DNA of 64,000 nt from Bradyrhizobium sp. WSM1417 (GCF_000515415.1 NZ_KI911783.1:7984964-8048963), one strand, 5' to 3'; shown: positions 18,301 through 27,362, numbered from the stretch's first letter. Made by a program: numbers and translations. Notes: generated by a model not told the origin, from the sequence alone.

Positions 18301-19668
18301 ATGACGCGGCAGATGGTACTGGTCGGCTTCCTTCAGGCCCAGAACTGCACGAATTTGCCGAGCTCGTGGCGCCATCCGGACTCGCGCGACGATTCGATGT
18401 CGGCGGACTATTATCAGGAGATCGCCAAAATCCTCGAAGCCGGCAAGTTCCACATGGCCTTCTTCGACGACCGGCTGGCGATGCCGGACCGCTACGGCAA
18501 CGATCACACCCACACCGTCGAATACGGCATCCGCTGCGTGAAGATGGACCCGCTGATCGTGCTGACGACGATGGGCATGGTTACGGAGAAGCTCGGGTTG
18601 GGGGCGACCGGCTCGACGACCTATTTCGAGCCTTTCGACATCGCCCGCCGCTTCGCAACGCTCGACCTGATGTCCGGCGGACGCGCCGGGTGGAACGTCG
18701 TCACCTCGCTCAATGACGGCGAGGCACACAACATGGGGTGCGACTCTCATCCCGAACATGATTCTCGCTACGACAAGGCCGACGAATTCATGGAGGTCGT
18801 GCTCGGCCATTGGGACACTTGGGAGGACGGCGCGCTCATCATGGACAAGACGAGCGGCCGCTTCGCCGATCCGGGCAAGGTGAAGCGGCTCGATCACAGG
18901 GGCAAATTCTACAAGTCGCGCGGTCCCTTCACCGTGCCGCGCTCGGATCAGGGCCATCCCGTGATCATTCAGGCCGGCGCCTCCGGCCGCGGGCAACGCT
19001 TTGCTGGTCGATGGGGCGAGGTGATCTTTACCGCTGCTCGCAACCTCGCCGCCGCCAAGGAAGGCTATGCGTCCGTGCGTAACGAGGCCGCGAAAGCCGG
19101 CCGCGATCCGGAAGCGATGTTCCTTTGCAACCTGACGACACCGATCTGCGCGGCGACCAAAGCCGAGGCCGAAGACAAGATGGCGCTGATCAACCAGCTG
19201 CCGCTGCAGATCGACGCGCTGTCGCTGCTGGCCGAAGCGCTCAACTACGATTTCGCCTCCAAGGATCTCGACGAGCCGCTCACCACGGAAGAGTTGAAGA
19301 GCATGCAGGGCATTCTAGGCATCCGCGACGGCGTGCTCAAGAACTCCGGCAAGAGCAATCCGAGCGCGCGCGACTTCGTCACCTTCTCCGGCCGCGGTCA
19401 GGTCCAGGATGCGATGGTTGGCGGCCCCAAGGAGATCGCGGACAAGCTCGAAGAAATGTTCGTCGAGCGCGGCTGCGACGGCTTTGTCATCGCCGCGACC
19501 TATGTGCCCGGCTCCTATGCCGATTTCGTGCAACATATCGTCCCGGAATTGCAGCGGCGCGGATTGTTCCAGAAAGAATATCGCGGCAAGACGCTGCGGG
19601 AAAATCTCGGGCTGAAGCGGCCGGCTGCCGGCGACTGGAAAGTGCAGCCGCGCGATGCCGCAGAATAA
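18301..19668 (+). CDS. LLM class flavin-dependent monooxygenase (NtaA/SnaA/DszA type)
   Basis: A 455-residue TIM-barrel luciferase-like enzyme of the two-component FMNH2-dependent monooxygenase group. Typical segments are the acidic AFFDDRLAMPDRYGN, the ATGSTTYFEPFDIARRFATLDLMSGGRAGWNVVTS run shared with NtaA, SnaA and DszA, and HPVIIQAGASGRGQRFAGRW. These enzymes oxygenate chelators, sulphones or N-heterocycles using FMNH2 from a separate reductase, and none is encoded nearby. A GGAGAA ribosome-binding site precedes the ATG. The flanking dehydrogenase and FAH hydrolase suggest the oxygenation product is cleaved downstream; this is inference. Confidence 0.92.
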   Translation: MTRQMVLVGFLQAQNCTNLPSSWRHPDSRDDSMSADYYQEIAKILEAGKFHMAFFDDRLAMPDRYGNDHTHTVEYGIRCVKMDPLIVLTTMGMVTEKLGLGATGSTTYFEPFDIARRFATLDLMSGGRAGWNVVTSLNDGEAHNMGCDSHPEHDSRYDKADEFMEVVLGHWDTWEDGALIMDKTSGRFADPGKVKRLDHRGKFYKSRGPFTVPRSDQGHPVIIQAGASGRGQRFAGRWGEVIFTAARNLAAAKEGYASVRNEAAKAGRDPEAMFLCNLTTPICAATKAEAEDKMALINQLPLQIDALSLLAEALNYDFASKDLDEPLTTEELKSMQGILGIRDGVLKNSGKSNPSARDFVTFSGRGQVQDAMVGGPKEIADKLEEMFVERGCDGFVIAATYVPGSYADFVQHIVPELQRRGLFQKEYRGKTLRENLGLKRPAAGDWKVQPRDAAE

Positions 19669-19683
19669 CAACGGAGACAGGGC

Positions 19684-20469
19684 ATGCGCTGGCTGAAATT
19701 CACCGCCACGAACAAGACGTCCTGGGGAATCGTCGAGGGTGACCAGGTCATCGCGGTCGACGGCGATCCCTTCGTGGAATGGCAACGCACCTCGCGCACG
19801 CATCCGCTGTCGCAGGTTAGAATCGAGCTGCCACTAATTCCCCGCACCTTCTACTGCGTCGGGTTAAACTACCTGAAGCACCTGAAGGAGGCAGCCGACA
19901 AGCGCGGCGAAGTACCGGCGGTGCCGGACAGACCCGAGATTGGCTATCGCGCCCAGAATGCGCTGATCGCACATGGCGAGGAGGTCGTGATCCCGTCCTT
20001 TGCAACGGACAAAATCCACTACGAAGGCGAACTCGTCGTCGTCATCGGCAAAAAGGTCAAGCATCTCACCAAACAGAATGCCATGGATTGCGTGTTCGGC
20101 TACACCATCGGCAACGACGTCAGCGAGCGCAGCTGGCAGAAGGCCGACCGCAGCCTGTGGCGGTCGAAGAACGCCGACACGTTCAAGCCGATGGGCCCGT
20201 GGATCGAGACCGAGGCCGATCTCGACAAGATGGAAACGATCGTCCGGGTCAATGGTAAGGAGACCAACCGCTTCCGCACCAATGACATGATCTTCGGCGT
20301 GGTGCCGTTCCTGGTCGAGCTGACCAAATACTTTACGTTATGGCCTGGCGACGTGATCTGGATGGGCACCGACGGAGCCTCGCCTGACATCAAGCACGGC
20401 GACGTCGTGGAGATCGACATCACCGGCATCGGCACGCTGCGGAACAGATTCGTGCGGGAGGAGCGGTGA
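19684..20469 (+). CDS. Fumarylacetoacetate hydrolase family protein
   Basis: A 261-residue FAH-fold enzyme with the diagnostic VGLNYLKHLKEA, the metal-binding acidic residues in KIHYEGELVVVIGK, GYTIGNDVSERSWQ, and a C-terminal WMGTDGASPDIKHGD with ITGIGTLRNRF. The family includes fumarylacetoacetase, 2-oxo-hept-ene-1,7-dioate hydratase/isomerase and acylpyruvases. They cleave or hydrate dicarbonyl intermediates of aromatic and heterocycle breakdown with Mg2+. It starts 15 bases after the monooxygenase stop, with GGAGACAGGG upstream, so it is almost certainly co-transcribed and probably acts on a downstream product of that pathway. Confidence 0.93.
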   Translation: MRWLKFTATNKTSWGIVEGDQVIAVDGDPFVEWQRTSRTHPLSQVRIELPLIPRTFYCVGLNYLKHLKEAADKRGEVPAVPDRPEIGYRAQNALIAHGEEVVIPSFATDKIHYEGELVVVIGKKVKHLTKQNAMDCVFGYTIGNDVSERSWQKADRSLWRSKNADTFKPMGPWIETEADLDKMETIVRVNGKETNRFRTNDMIFGVVPFLVELTKYFTLWPGDVIWMGTDGASPDIKHGDVVEIDITGIGTLRNRFVREER

Positions 20470-20488
20470 TCCAGGTTGCACCAACAGT

Positions 20489-20611
20489 GTCGTCCCGGCG
20501 AAAGCCGGGACCCATACGCCGCAGCAGATGTTTTGATTAGGACTCGTCGTTACGGCTTCGCAAAGGCAATTGGCATCCGTGGTTATGGGTCCCGGCCTTC
20601 GCCGGGACGAC
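20489..20611. repeat. Long intergenic palindrome, family A (GTCGTCCCGG type)
   Basis: The ends are GTCGTCCCGGCGAAAGCCGGG and the near-complementary CCCGGCCTTCGCCGGGACGAC, each itself a hairpin, separated by about 80 bases. It sits between convergent genes (FAH hydrolase and Lrp regulator). A related copy lies at 38231-38357. It is a dispersed palindromic element that may also terminate transcription from both sides. Confidence 0.8.
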
Positions 20612-20624
20612 GATGCGCGGCCTC

Positions 20625-21080
20625 TCAAAACGGCAGCGCCACGCCGGTCTTGATCTCCTTCAGCACCACGTTGCTTCTGACATAGCGAATGCCGGGAATT
20701 CGGAACATGAAGTCGTCTAGGAATCTGTTGTAGGCCGCCATGTCCTGCACGACGACGCGCAAATGGTAATCGGCATCGCCCGTTGTCGCAAAGCACTCCA
20801 GCACCTCACGTCGCGTTGTCACCCGCGCGACGAACTCGTCGACGAATTTTGCGTCGTGCCGTTCCAGCGAGACGTGAAGGATCGCGGACATCGCAAAGCC
20901 GGCCTGCTCGCGCGCGACCAGGGCCGCATAGCCCCGGATCGCACCGCTCTCCTCCAGCGCGCGCACCCGGCGCCAGCACGCCGATGTTGACATGCCGACC
21001 GCGTCGGCGAGCTGCTGGTTGGTGGCGCGGCCGTCCTTCTGAAGGAAGGCGAGAATCCGCGCATCCTGGTCTTCGATCAT
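20625..21080 (-). CDS. Lrp/AsnC family transcriptional regulator
   Basis: A 151-residue regulator. The N-terminal helix-turn-helix (DARILAFLQKDGRATNQQLADAVGMSTSACWRRVRALEESGAI) is followed by a RAM ligand-binding domain ending near VLKEIKTGVALPF. ATG 21080 gives the canonical MIEDQDARIL start. The open frame continues to 21140 but would run through the palindromic operator. It is divergent from the indolepyruvate:ferredoxin oxidoreductase gene, and Lrp-type proteins commonly control such adjacent amino-acid catabolic genes with an aromatic amino acid or its keto acid as effector. The effector here is inference. Confidence 0.94.
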   Translation of the reverse strand: MIEDQDARILAFLQKDGRATNQQLADAVGMSTSACWRRVRALEESGAIRGYAALVAREQAGFAMSAILHVSLERHDAKFVDEFVARVTTRREVLECFATTGDADYHLRVVVQDMAAYNRFLDDFMFRIPGIRYVRSNVVLKEIKTGVALPF

Positions 21081-21086
21081 GGAAAC

Positions 21087-21130
21087 CACCAAAATGGATT
21101 GATCTACCTTTCTGTAGATCATTTTGGTTG
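21087..21130. promoter_or_regulatory. Palindromic operator between the Lrp gene and the indolepyruvate oxidoreductase gene
   Basis: TGATCTAC (21100-21107) and GTAGATCA (21114-21121) form perfect 8-bp arms with a 6-base spacer. Outer arms CCACCAAAAT and ATTTTGGTTG extend the symmetry. The stretch is markedly AT-rich for this genome. It starts 6 bases upstream of the Lrp start and lies about 100 bases from the oxidoreductase start, fitting autoregulation plus control of the divergent genes. Confidence 0.7.
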
Positions 21131-21233
21131 CTTCTACCATAATGAGCCAGCTATTCGGAAAGATAGGTAAGACCTACCACTTGCCCAGGCTTACCCTTCT
21201 CCCATTCGGCAAGGATGCCGTGGGGAGGTCCGC

Positions 21234-24200
21234 ATGGACGCCATTCCGTCTCTCGATCCTTACGAGCTTTCCGACCGCTACGATCGCGAAGAGGGTCGCG
21301 TCTTCCTCACCGGCACGCAGGCCATCGTCCGCATCGCGCTCGACCAGGTGCGGCGCGACCGTGCCGCGGGGCTGAACACGGCGGGCTTCATTTCGGGCTA
21401 TCGCGGTTCGCCGCTCGGCGGCATCGACCTCGAACTGTGGCGCATCCAGGAGCGGCTGAAGCGGGACCGCATCGAATTCCTCCCCGCAGTGAACGAAGAT
21501 CTTGCCGCGACTGCGGTGCTCGGCTCACAACAGGTCGAGACGCAAGCCGACCGCGAGGTCGATGGCGTGTTCGGGCTCTGGTATGGCAAGGGCCCCGGTG
21601 TCGATCGCTCCGGCGATGCGCTGAAACACGGCAATGCCTACGGCTCCTCGCCGCATGGCGGCGTGCTGGTGGTCGCCGGCGATGACCATGGCTGCGTCTC
21701 GTCCTCGATGCCGCACCAGTCCGACGTCGCTTTCATGAGCTGGTTCATGCCGACGCTTCACCCCGCAAGCGTCAGCGAATATCTCGAATTCGGCGAATAT
21801 GGCTACGCCCTGAGCCGCTTCACCGGCATGTGGGTCGGTTTCAAGGCGATCTCGGAGATCGTGGAATCCGGCGCTTCCGTCGCGCTGCGCCCGCCGCGCG
21901 CCTTCCACACGCTGCACTTCACGCCGCCGCTTGGCGGCCTGCACTATCGCTGGCCCGATCTGCCCGGCCCGCAGATCGAGGAGCGGCTGGAGGCGAAGAA
22001 ACACGCGGTCTACGCCTTCGCAAAGGCCAATCCGATCGATCGTCACATCTACGATATCCCGGGCGCTACCTACGGCATCGTCACCACAGGCAAGGCGCAT
22101 CTCGATCTGATGGAAGCGCTGCGGCTGATGGGTCTCGACGAAGCAGCCTGCCGCAGCATCGGCATCGACATCTACAAGGTCGGCATGGTCTGGCCGCTGG
22201 CGCTGCATGACGCGATGGCGTTCGTGAAGGGCAAGCGCGAGATCCTCGTGGTCGAGGAGAAGCGCGGCATCATCGAAAGCCAGTTCAAGGAATATTTTTA
22301 CGATTATCCCGGCGCAAAGCCCGAGCGCATGGTCGGAAAGCATGACGAGCAAGGGGCGCGGCTGATCTCCTGGATCGGCGAATTGTCACCGCGCGCGCTC
22401 GCGGGGGTGCTCGCACGCCGTCTCGATCCGATGTTCCCAGGCCTCAATCTCGCCGCACGCGTGGCCCCCTTGATGCCTGAAGCCGCGCGCACGATCAACG
22501 TCAGCGGTGCGACGCGCACGCCCTATTTCTGCTCGGGATGCCCGCACAATACATCGACAAAGGTGCCCGAGGGATCGAAGGCGCTAGCCGGCATCGGCTG
22601 CCATTTCATGGCGAGCTGGATGGACCGCGAGACCTCGTCGCTGATCCAGATGGGCGGCGAAGGCGTGAACTGGGCCGCCTCGTCACGATTCACCGGAAAC
22701 AAGCACGTCTTCCAGAATCTCGGCGAAGGCACCTACTATCACTCCGGTTCGATGGCGATCCGGCAGGCGATCGCGGCCAAGGCCAACATCACCTACAAGA
22801 TCCTGTTCAACGATGCCGTCGCGATGACCGGCGGCCAACCCGTCGACGGCCCGATCAGCGTCCACGCCATCGCGCACAGCGTCCGCGCCGAGGGCGTTGC
22901 GCGCATCGCGCTGGTGTCGGACGATCCCGCACAGTTTTCGCCGGCGGACCTGCCGATCGGCGTCAGTATCCATCCCCGCGAGGAGATGGACGCCGTGCAA
23001 CGCGAGCTGCGCGACATCGTCGGCGTCTCGGTGCTGATCTATCAGCAGACCTGCGCGACAGAGAAGCGGCGTCGTCGCAAGCGTGGGCAGATGGCCGAAC
23101 CCAAACGCTTCGCCTACATCAACGATCTCGTCTGCGAGGGCTGCGGCGACTGCTCGGTTGAATCCAACTGCCTCAGCGTCGAGCCCAAAGAGACGCCCTT
23201 TGGCCGGAAGCGCCGGATCAATCTCTCGTCCTGCAACAAGGACTTCTCCTGCCTCAACGGGTTCTGCCCGAGCTTCGTCACCGTTGAGGGCGCGACACGC
23301 CGGAAGAAGGGCGCAAGCCGGATCGACGCAGTCGGCCACGCGGCCACGCTTCCCCTGCCCGCGCCCGCAACGCTCGACCGTCCCTATGATCTGCTCGTCA
23401 CAGGCGTCGGCGGCACCGGCGTGATCACGGTCGGCGCGCTGATCGGCATGGCGGCGCATCTCGAACGAAACGGCGTCTCGGTGTTGGATTTTACCGGCTT
23501 TGCGCAGAAATTCGGGCCGGTGCTGAGCTACATCCGATTGGCCGCATCCCCCGATGCGTTGCACCAGGTCCGTATCGACCAGGGCGCGGCCGATGCGCTG
23601 ATCGGCTGCGACCTCGTCGTCAGCTCCTCGCCGAAGGCGTCCGGCACCTATCGGAAAGGCACGCGGGCCGCGGTCAACACCGCGGAGATGCCGACCGGCG
23701 ACGTCGTCCGCTTCCGCGACGCAGATCTCGCCTCACCTGCCCGCCTGCGCGCGATCGGCCAGGTGATCGGCGACGGCAATCTCGACACCATCAACGCCAA
23801 CGCACTGGCCGAACGCCTGCTCGGCGATGCCGTCTATGCCAACATCGTCATGCTGGGCTTTGCCTGGCAGCACGGGCTGCTGCCGGTCTCGCTCTCGGCG
23901 CTGTTGCGCGCGATCGAGCTCAACGGCGTCGCGGTCGAAAGCAACAAGCTGGCTTTCGCCTGGGGCCGGATTGCAGCGGCCGATCGTGACTTTCTGCCGA
24001 AGACGGACGAGGCGCCGAAAGCCGAGACGCTCGACCAGATCATCGCCCGCCGCGCCGACTTCCTCACCGCCTATCAGAACGAGGCCTATGCGGCGCACTA
24101 CCGGTCCATTATCGAGAGAGTCCGCCGCACTGAGGCTCTGCTGGGCAGCGAGGCGCTCACCGAGGCAGCCGCGCGCGCCCTGTTCAAGCTGATGGCCTAC

Positions 24201-24686
24201 AAGGACGAGTACGAGGTGGCGCGTCTGCACATGCAGAGCGGCTTCCTCGACGAGCTGAAGCGCGAGTTCGAGGACGGTTTCAGCGTCCGATACCATCTCG
24301 CTCCGCCCTTCCTGCCGTCGGAACGCGACGCGCGCGGCCGGTCGCGCAAGCGCGCTTTCGGTCAGTGGATCCAGCTGCCGCTAGCCATGCTGGCGCGATT
24401 GAAAGGGTTGCGCGGGACAGTATTCGATCCGTTCGGCTACACCGTCGAACGCCGCACCGAGCGAGAGCTGGTCACCTGGTATGAGGACGTGATCGAACGT
24501 ATGCTCCGCGAACTCGATGCGGCGCGCCTGCCCGATCTCATCGTGATCGCCAAGGCGCCGATGGAGATCCGCGGTTACGGGCCGGTGAAGAACATCGCGA
24601 TCGCGAAGGTGAAGCCAGCAGTCGAACGGCTTCTCGCCGATGTGATCGCAGCATCGCAAGCAAAGTTGCGCCCACGGTTGACGTGA
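21234..24686 (+). CDS. Fused indolepyruvate:ferredoxin oxidoreductase (IorA-IorB type)
   Basis: A 1150-residue fusion of the two archaeal-type subunits. The N-terminal half binds thiamine diphosphate: FISGYRGSPLGGIDLEL, then the core near 440-530 with FCSGCPHNT, GIGCHFMASW and NLGEGTYYHSGSMA. A cysteine-rich ferredoxin-like insert (CEGCGDCSVESNC, then CNKDFSCLNGFCPS, about residues 636-685) should carry [4Fe-4S] clusters. The beta-subunit part starts near LLVTGVGGTGVITVG. Such enzymes oxidatively decarboxylate aryl-pyruvates to aryl-acetyl-CoA with ferredoxin reduction. GGGGAGG precedes ATG 21234. The divergent Lrp regulator and the downstream amidase point to aromatic amino-acid or indole metabolism. 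Confidence 0.93.
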   Translation: MDAIPSLDPYELSDRYDREEGRVFLTGTQAIVRIALDQVRRDRAAGLNTAGFISGYRGSPLGGIDLELWRIQERLKRDRIEFLPAVNEDLAATAVLGSQQVETQADREVDGVFGLWYGKGPGVDRSGDALKHGNAYGSSPHGGVLVVAGDDHGCVSSSMPHQSDVAFMSWFMPTLHPASVSEYLEFGEYGYALSRFTGMWVGFKAISEIVESGASVALRPPRAFHTLHFTPPLGGLHYRWPDLPGPQIEERLEAKKHAVYAFAKANPIDRHIYDIPGATYGIVTTGKAHLDLMEALRLMGLDEAACRSIGIDIYKVGMVWPLALHDAMAFVKGKREILVVEEKRGIIESQFKEYFYDYPGAKPERMVGKHDEQGARLISWIGELSPRALAGVLARRLDPMFPGLNLAARVAPLMPEAARTINVSGATRTPYFCSGCPHNTSTKVPEGSKALAGIGCHFMASWMDRETSSLIQMGGEGVNWAASSRFTGNKHVFQNLGEGTYYHSGSMAIRQAIAAKANITYKILFNDAVAMTGGQPVDGPISVHAIAHSVRAEGVARIALVSDDPAQFSPADLPIGVSIHPREEMDAVQRELRDIVGVSVLIYQQTCATEKRRRRKRGQMAEPKRFAYINDLVCEGCGDCSVESNCLSVEPKETPFGRKRRINLSSCNKDFSCLNGFCPSFVTVEGATRRKKGASRIDAVGHAATLPLPAPATLDRPYDLLVTGVGGTGVITVGALIGMAAHLERNGVSVLDFTGFAQKFGPVLSYIRLAASPDALHQVRIDQGAADALIGCDLVVSSSPKASGTYRKGTRAAVNTAEMPTGDVVRFRDADLASPARLRAIGQVIGDGNLDTINANALAERLLGDAVYANIVMLGFAWQHGLLPVSLSALLRAIELNGVAVESNKLAFAWGRIAAADRDFLPKTDEAPKAETLDQIIARRADFLTAYQNEAYAAHYRSIIERVRRTEALLGSEALTEAAARALFKLMAYKDEYEVARLHMQSGFLDELKREFEDGFSVRYHLAPPFLPSERDARGRSRKRAFGQWIQLPLAMLARLKGLRGTVFDPFGYTVERRTERELVTWYEDVIERMLRELDAARLPDLIVIAKAPMEIRGYGPVKNIAIAKVKPAVERLLADVIAASQAKLRPRLT

Positions 24687-24755
24687 TGCCGGCGAGGCTT
24701 CAGCCTCCCGAATTCGAGGGCTCCATGATGGAGCCGGGCAAGCGGGTGACGCATC

Positions 24756-26180
24756 ATGGATTTCGATCAGTTGACCCTCACCCAGGCCGCCGCCGACCTC
24801 CGCGCCGGCAAAGTGACGAGCGCCGCACTCACGACTGAAGCTCTTGCCCGTGCCAAAGCCAATGCCGACCTCAACGCCTTCGTCACCCTGCACGAGGCCG
24901 GCGCCCTGAAGGCCGCGGCCGCATTCGACGCGACGGGCGACCGGACAAATCCGCTCGGCGGCGTGCCCATCGTGATCAAAGACAATATCGAGGTCGCCGG
25001 GCTGCCCTGTAGCGCGGGCACGCCGGCCCTCAAGGATTACGTTCCCACGGCCGACGCGCCGGTTGCGGCAAAACTGCGGGCCGCAGGCGCGGTCATCATA
25101 GGCAAGACCAGCATGCACGAGCTCGCCTTCGGCATCTCCGGCTACAACACCGCATTCAAGACCGGCGCGGAGTTCGGCGTGCGCAACGCCTATGACCGCG
25201 CCCTGATCGCGGGCGGCTCCTCCTCCGGAACGGGCGCCGCGATCGGCGCGCGGATCGTCGCGGGCGGGCTCGGCACCGACACTGGCGGATCGGTCCGCGT
25301 GCCGGCTGCGCTGAACGGCTGCGCCTCGCTGCGTCCGACGATCGGCCGCTATCCGCAAGACGGAATCGCACCGCTCTCGCACACCCGCGACACCGCGGGT
25401 CCCATGGCCGCGACCATGGCGGATGTCGCGCTGCTCGACCGCGTCATTACGAGCGGCGATACTATCGCGCCGGCCGATCTGAACCAGGTGCGGATCGGCA
25501 TCGTGAAGGCCATACTGACCAATCTCGACGCCGACACCGACGCCGCATTCGAGGCGGCCGTCACGAAAATGAAGGCGCAGGGCGTCACCGTCATCGAAAT
25601 CGAGATGCCGCTGCTCGCCGAACTCAACAGCCAGGTGAGCTTTCCCGTCGTGCTGTATGAGGCCTATGACGACATGGTCGCGTATCTTAGACACACCGGT
25701 ACCGGCCTCAGCATCGAGGCGCTGGCAGCGGAGATATCCAGCGCAGACGTGAAGGGCACCTATGATGGGCTGGTGATCCCGCGCAAACTGCCCGCCCCCG
25801 ATGGCACGCTGGTTGACGCCAAGCCGATCTATGACGCCGCGATCAACACAGCGCGCCCCGCGCTTCAGGCGCTCTACAGCAGGACTTTCGCCGACAACCG
25901 GCTCGATGCCATTGCCTTCCCGACCACGCCGCGTGTCGCCATCGCCTCCAATCTCGATTCCAGCAGCCTCGAGAATTTCGGCTTGTTCATCCAGAACACC
26001 GATCCCGGCAGCAATGCCGGCATTCCCGGCATCCAGATTCCCATTGCGCTCGGCGCCACCAGCAAATTGCCCGTCGGCCTCGAGCTGGACGGCCCGCCCG
26101 GAAGCGATCGCCGGCTGCTCGCGATCGGCATGGCGCTCGACGCAGTGTTCGGGCGGCTGCCGGCGCCGCCCCCATCATGA
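24756..26180 (+). CDS. Amidase signature family hydrolase (indoleacetamide hydrolase-like)
   Basis: A 474-residue amidase with the complete Ser-cisSer-Lys triad: Lys75 in VIKDNIEVAG, the serine run in GGSSSGTG (153-160), and the nucleophile Ser179 in GTDTGGSVRVPAA. Relatives include indoleacetamide hydrolase, mandelamidase and allophanate hydrolase. It lies 69 bases after the indolepyruvate:ferredoxin oxidoreductase on the same strand, which favours an aryl-acetamide substrate such as indole-3-acetamide. That assignment is contextual and not proven by sequence. Its stop codon abuts the convergent LysR stop, giving a 6-base overlap. Confidence 0.9.
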   Translation: MDFDQLTLTQAAADLRAGKVTSAALTTEALARAKANADLNAFVTLHEAGALKAAAAFDATGDRTNPLGGVPIVIKDNIEVAGLPCSAGTPALKDYVPTADAPVAAKLRAAGAVIIGKTSMHELAFGISGYNTAFKTGAEFGVRNAYDRALIAGGSSSGTGAAIGARIVAGGLGTDTGGSVRVPAALNGCASLRPTIGRYPQDGIAPLSHTRDTAGPMAATMADVALLDRVITSGDTIAPADLNQVRIGIVKAILTNLDADTDAAFEAAVTKMKAQGVTVIEIEMPLLAELNSQVSFPVVLYEAYDDMVAYLRHTGTGLSIEALAAEISSADVKGTYDGLVIPRKLPAPDGTLVDAKPIYDAAINTARPALQALYSRTFADNRLDAIAFPTTPRVAIASNLDSSSLENFGLFIQNTDPGSNAGIPGIQIPIALGATSKLPVGLELDGPPGSDRRLLAIGMALDAVFGRLPAPPPS

Positions 26181-27086
26181 ATAGGGATTGATCAGCTTCT
26201 GCTGCTCGGCGCTGTGATGCACGAGCATGTCGATAAAGGTCCTGACCTTCGCCGACAGATGATGCCGGTGCGGATAGACGGCGTTCATCGACATCTCGAC
26301 GGGACGATATTCAGGCAGCAGGCGAACGAGGCGACCCGCGTCGAGATCGTCCCGAACGAGAAAGCCGGCCATCAGGCAGACGGCAGCGCCTTCCAGCGCC
26401 ACCTTCCGCAAGGCCTCACCGCTGTTGGTGATGAAGCTGCCGGAGATGCGCACCGATGCGGGCGCGCCCTTGCGATCGAAGAAGCGCCAATCGTCGCCGA
26501 ACGGATAATTCAAGTGACGGGCGCAATTGTGCGCCGTGAGCTCATCGAGCTTCTGCACGCGACCGTGCCGTTCGAGATAGTCGTGCGAGCAGCACAGCAC
26601 GTGGCGCCAGGTGGCGAGGCTGCGGACGATCAGGCTCGAATCCGGCGGCGCGGTCATGCGCAGGGCAACGTCGTAGCCTTCTTCGATGAGGTCGATCTCG
26701 GCTTCGCCCATGCGTAGATCAATCTTGAGCTCTGGATAGGTCGACAGGAGCTTTGCCACCACTGGCGCGACGAACGGCACCATGTGCGTGGCGACGTGAA
26801 TTCGTAGCGTGCCACGCGGCACCGACTGCAATTCGCTCGCGATATCGTCGGCCTGTTCGATATCGGCGAGGATCTGGATGCAGCGGTCGTAATAGGCCTT
26901 GCCGATCTCGGTGAGGTTGACCTTACGCGTGGTGCGCTGAAGCAGCCTCACCCCGAGCCGGTCTTCCAGCGCCTGGACGTGATTGCTCACCATGGTGGTC
27001 GACATGTTGAGCTTGCGGGCTGCTGCAGAGAAGCCGCCGGTCTCGACCACCCGGCTGAAGACTTCGAGACTGGTCAATCGATCCAT
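26175..27086 (-). CDS. LysR family transcriptional regulator
   Basis: A 303-residue regulator. The N-terminal winged helix (MDRLTSLEVFSRVVETGGFSAAARKLNMSTTMVSNHVQALEDRLGVRLLQRTTRKVNLTEIG in outline) is typical of the CrgA/AaeR-like LysR group. It is followed by a periplasmic-binding-protein-like effector domain from about residue 90. It is divergent from an HlyD/EmrA-type gene, the usual position for an activator or repressor of such efflux operons. GATTATCCG motifs lie just upstream of its start (27094) and at 27133, and related sites precede both pump genes, suggesting one regulon. The effector is unknown. Confidence 0.93.
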   Translation of the reverse strand: MDRLTSLEVFSRVVETGGFSAAARKLNMSTTMVSNHVQALEDRLGVRLLQRTTRKVNLTEIGKAYYDRCIQILADIEQADDIASELQSVPRGTLRIHVATHMVPFVAPVVAKLLSTYPELKIDLRMGEAEIDLIEEGYDVALRMTAPPDSSLIVRSLATWRHVLCCSHDYLERHGRVQKLDELTAHNCARHLNYPFGDDWRFFDRKGAPASVRISGSFITNSGEALRKVALEGAAVCLMAGFLVRDDLDAGRLVRLLPEYRPVEMSMNAVYPHRHHLSAKVRTFIDMLVHHSAEQQKLINPYS

Positions 27087-27093
27087 GCCGACT

Positions 27094-27143
27094 GATTATC
27101 CGCTCTTAGTCAACAATCGCAAGAAATTCCGTCGGATTATCCG
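27094..27143. promoter_or_regulatory. GATTATCC-type sites upstream of the LysR gene
   Basis: GATTATCCG occurs at 27094-27102, and a perfect 11-base palindrome CGGATTATCCG at 27133-27143. They lie 8-57 bases upstream of the LysR start and share their core with the sites before the two pump genes. Autoregulation by the LysR protein is the likely reading. Confidence 0.6.
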
Positions 27144-27280
27144 TCAGAACATCCGTGTGCGGCATGGCAGTTGCGCTAGCCGCAATCCCTCGACAGAGGC
27201 GGCAATCGCTCTGGGGCAGCCGCACCTACGGCTCGGTAGACCCTTACGCGTAGGCGGGAGTCCCGGACTATCCACTCTCA

Positions 27281-27320
27281 GCGGATAATCCTTCCGGGAT
27301 TTCGCCGATTATCGATCGAG
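27281..27320. promoter_or_regulatory. Composite operator/promoter before the EmrA-like gene
   Basis: CGGATAATCCTTCC begins at 27282 and CCGATTATCGATCG at 27305, 23 bases start to start. A weaker CGGACTATCC lies at 27264. The second element ends 47 bases before the ATG. The same pair with the same 23-base spacing occurs before the MFS gene at 28579 and 28602. Probably bound by the divergent LysR regulator. Confidence 0.65.
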
Positions 27321-27362
27321 CGAAGAAGACCGATAGTCTCAACTACCCGACAGGAGACTGCC

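Noticed and set aside
17125..18996. 623-codon antisense frame over the Ldh-type dehydrogenase and LLM genes
   Set aside because: It covers two recognisable genes on the other strand, and its product is Arg/Gly/His-rich with no motif.
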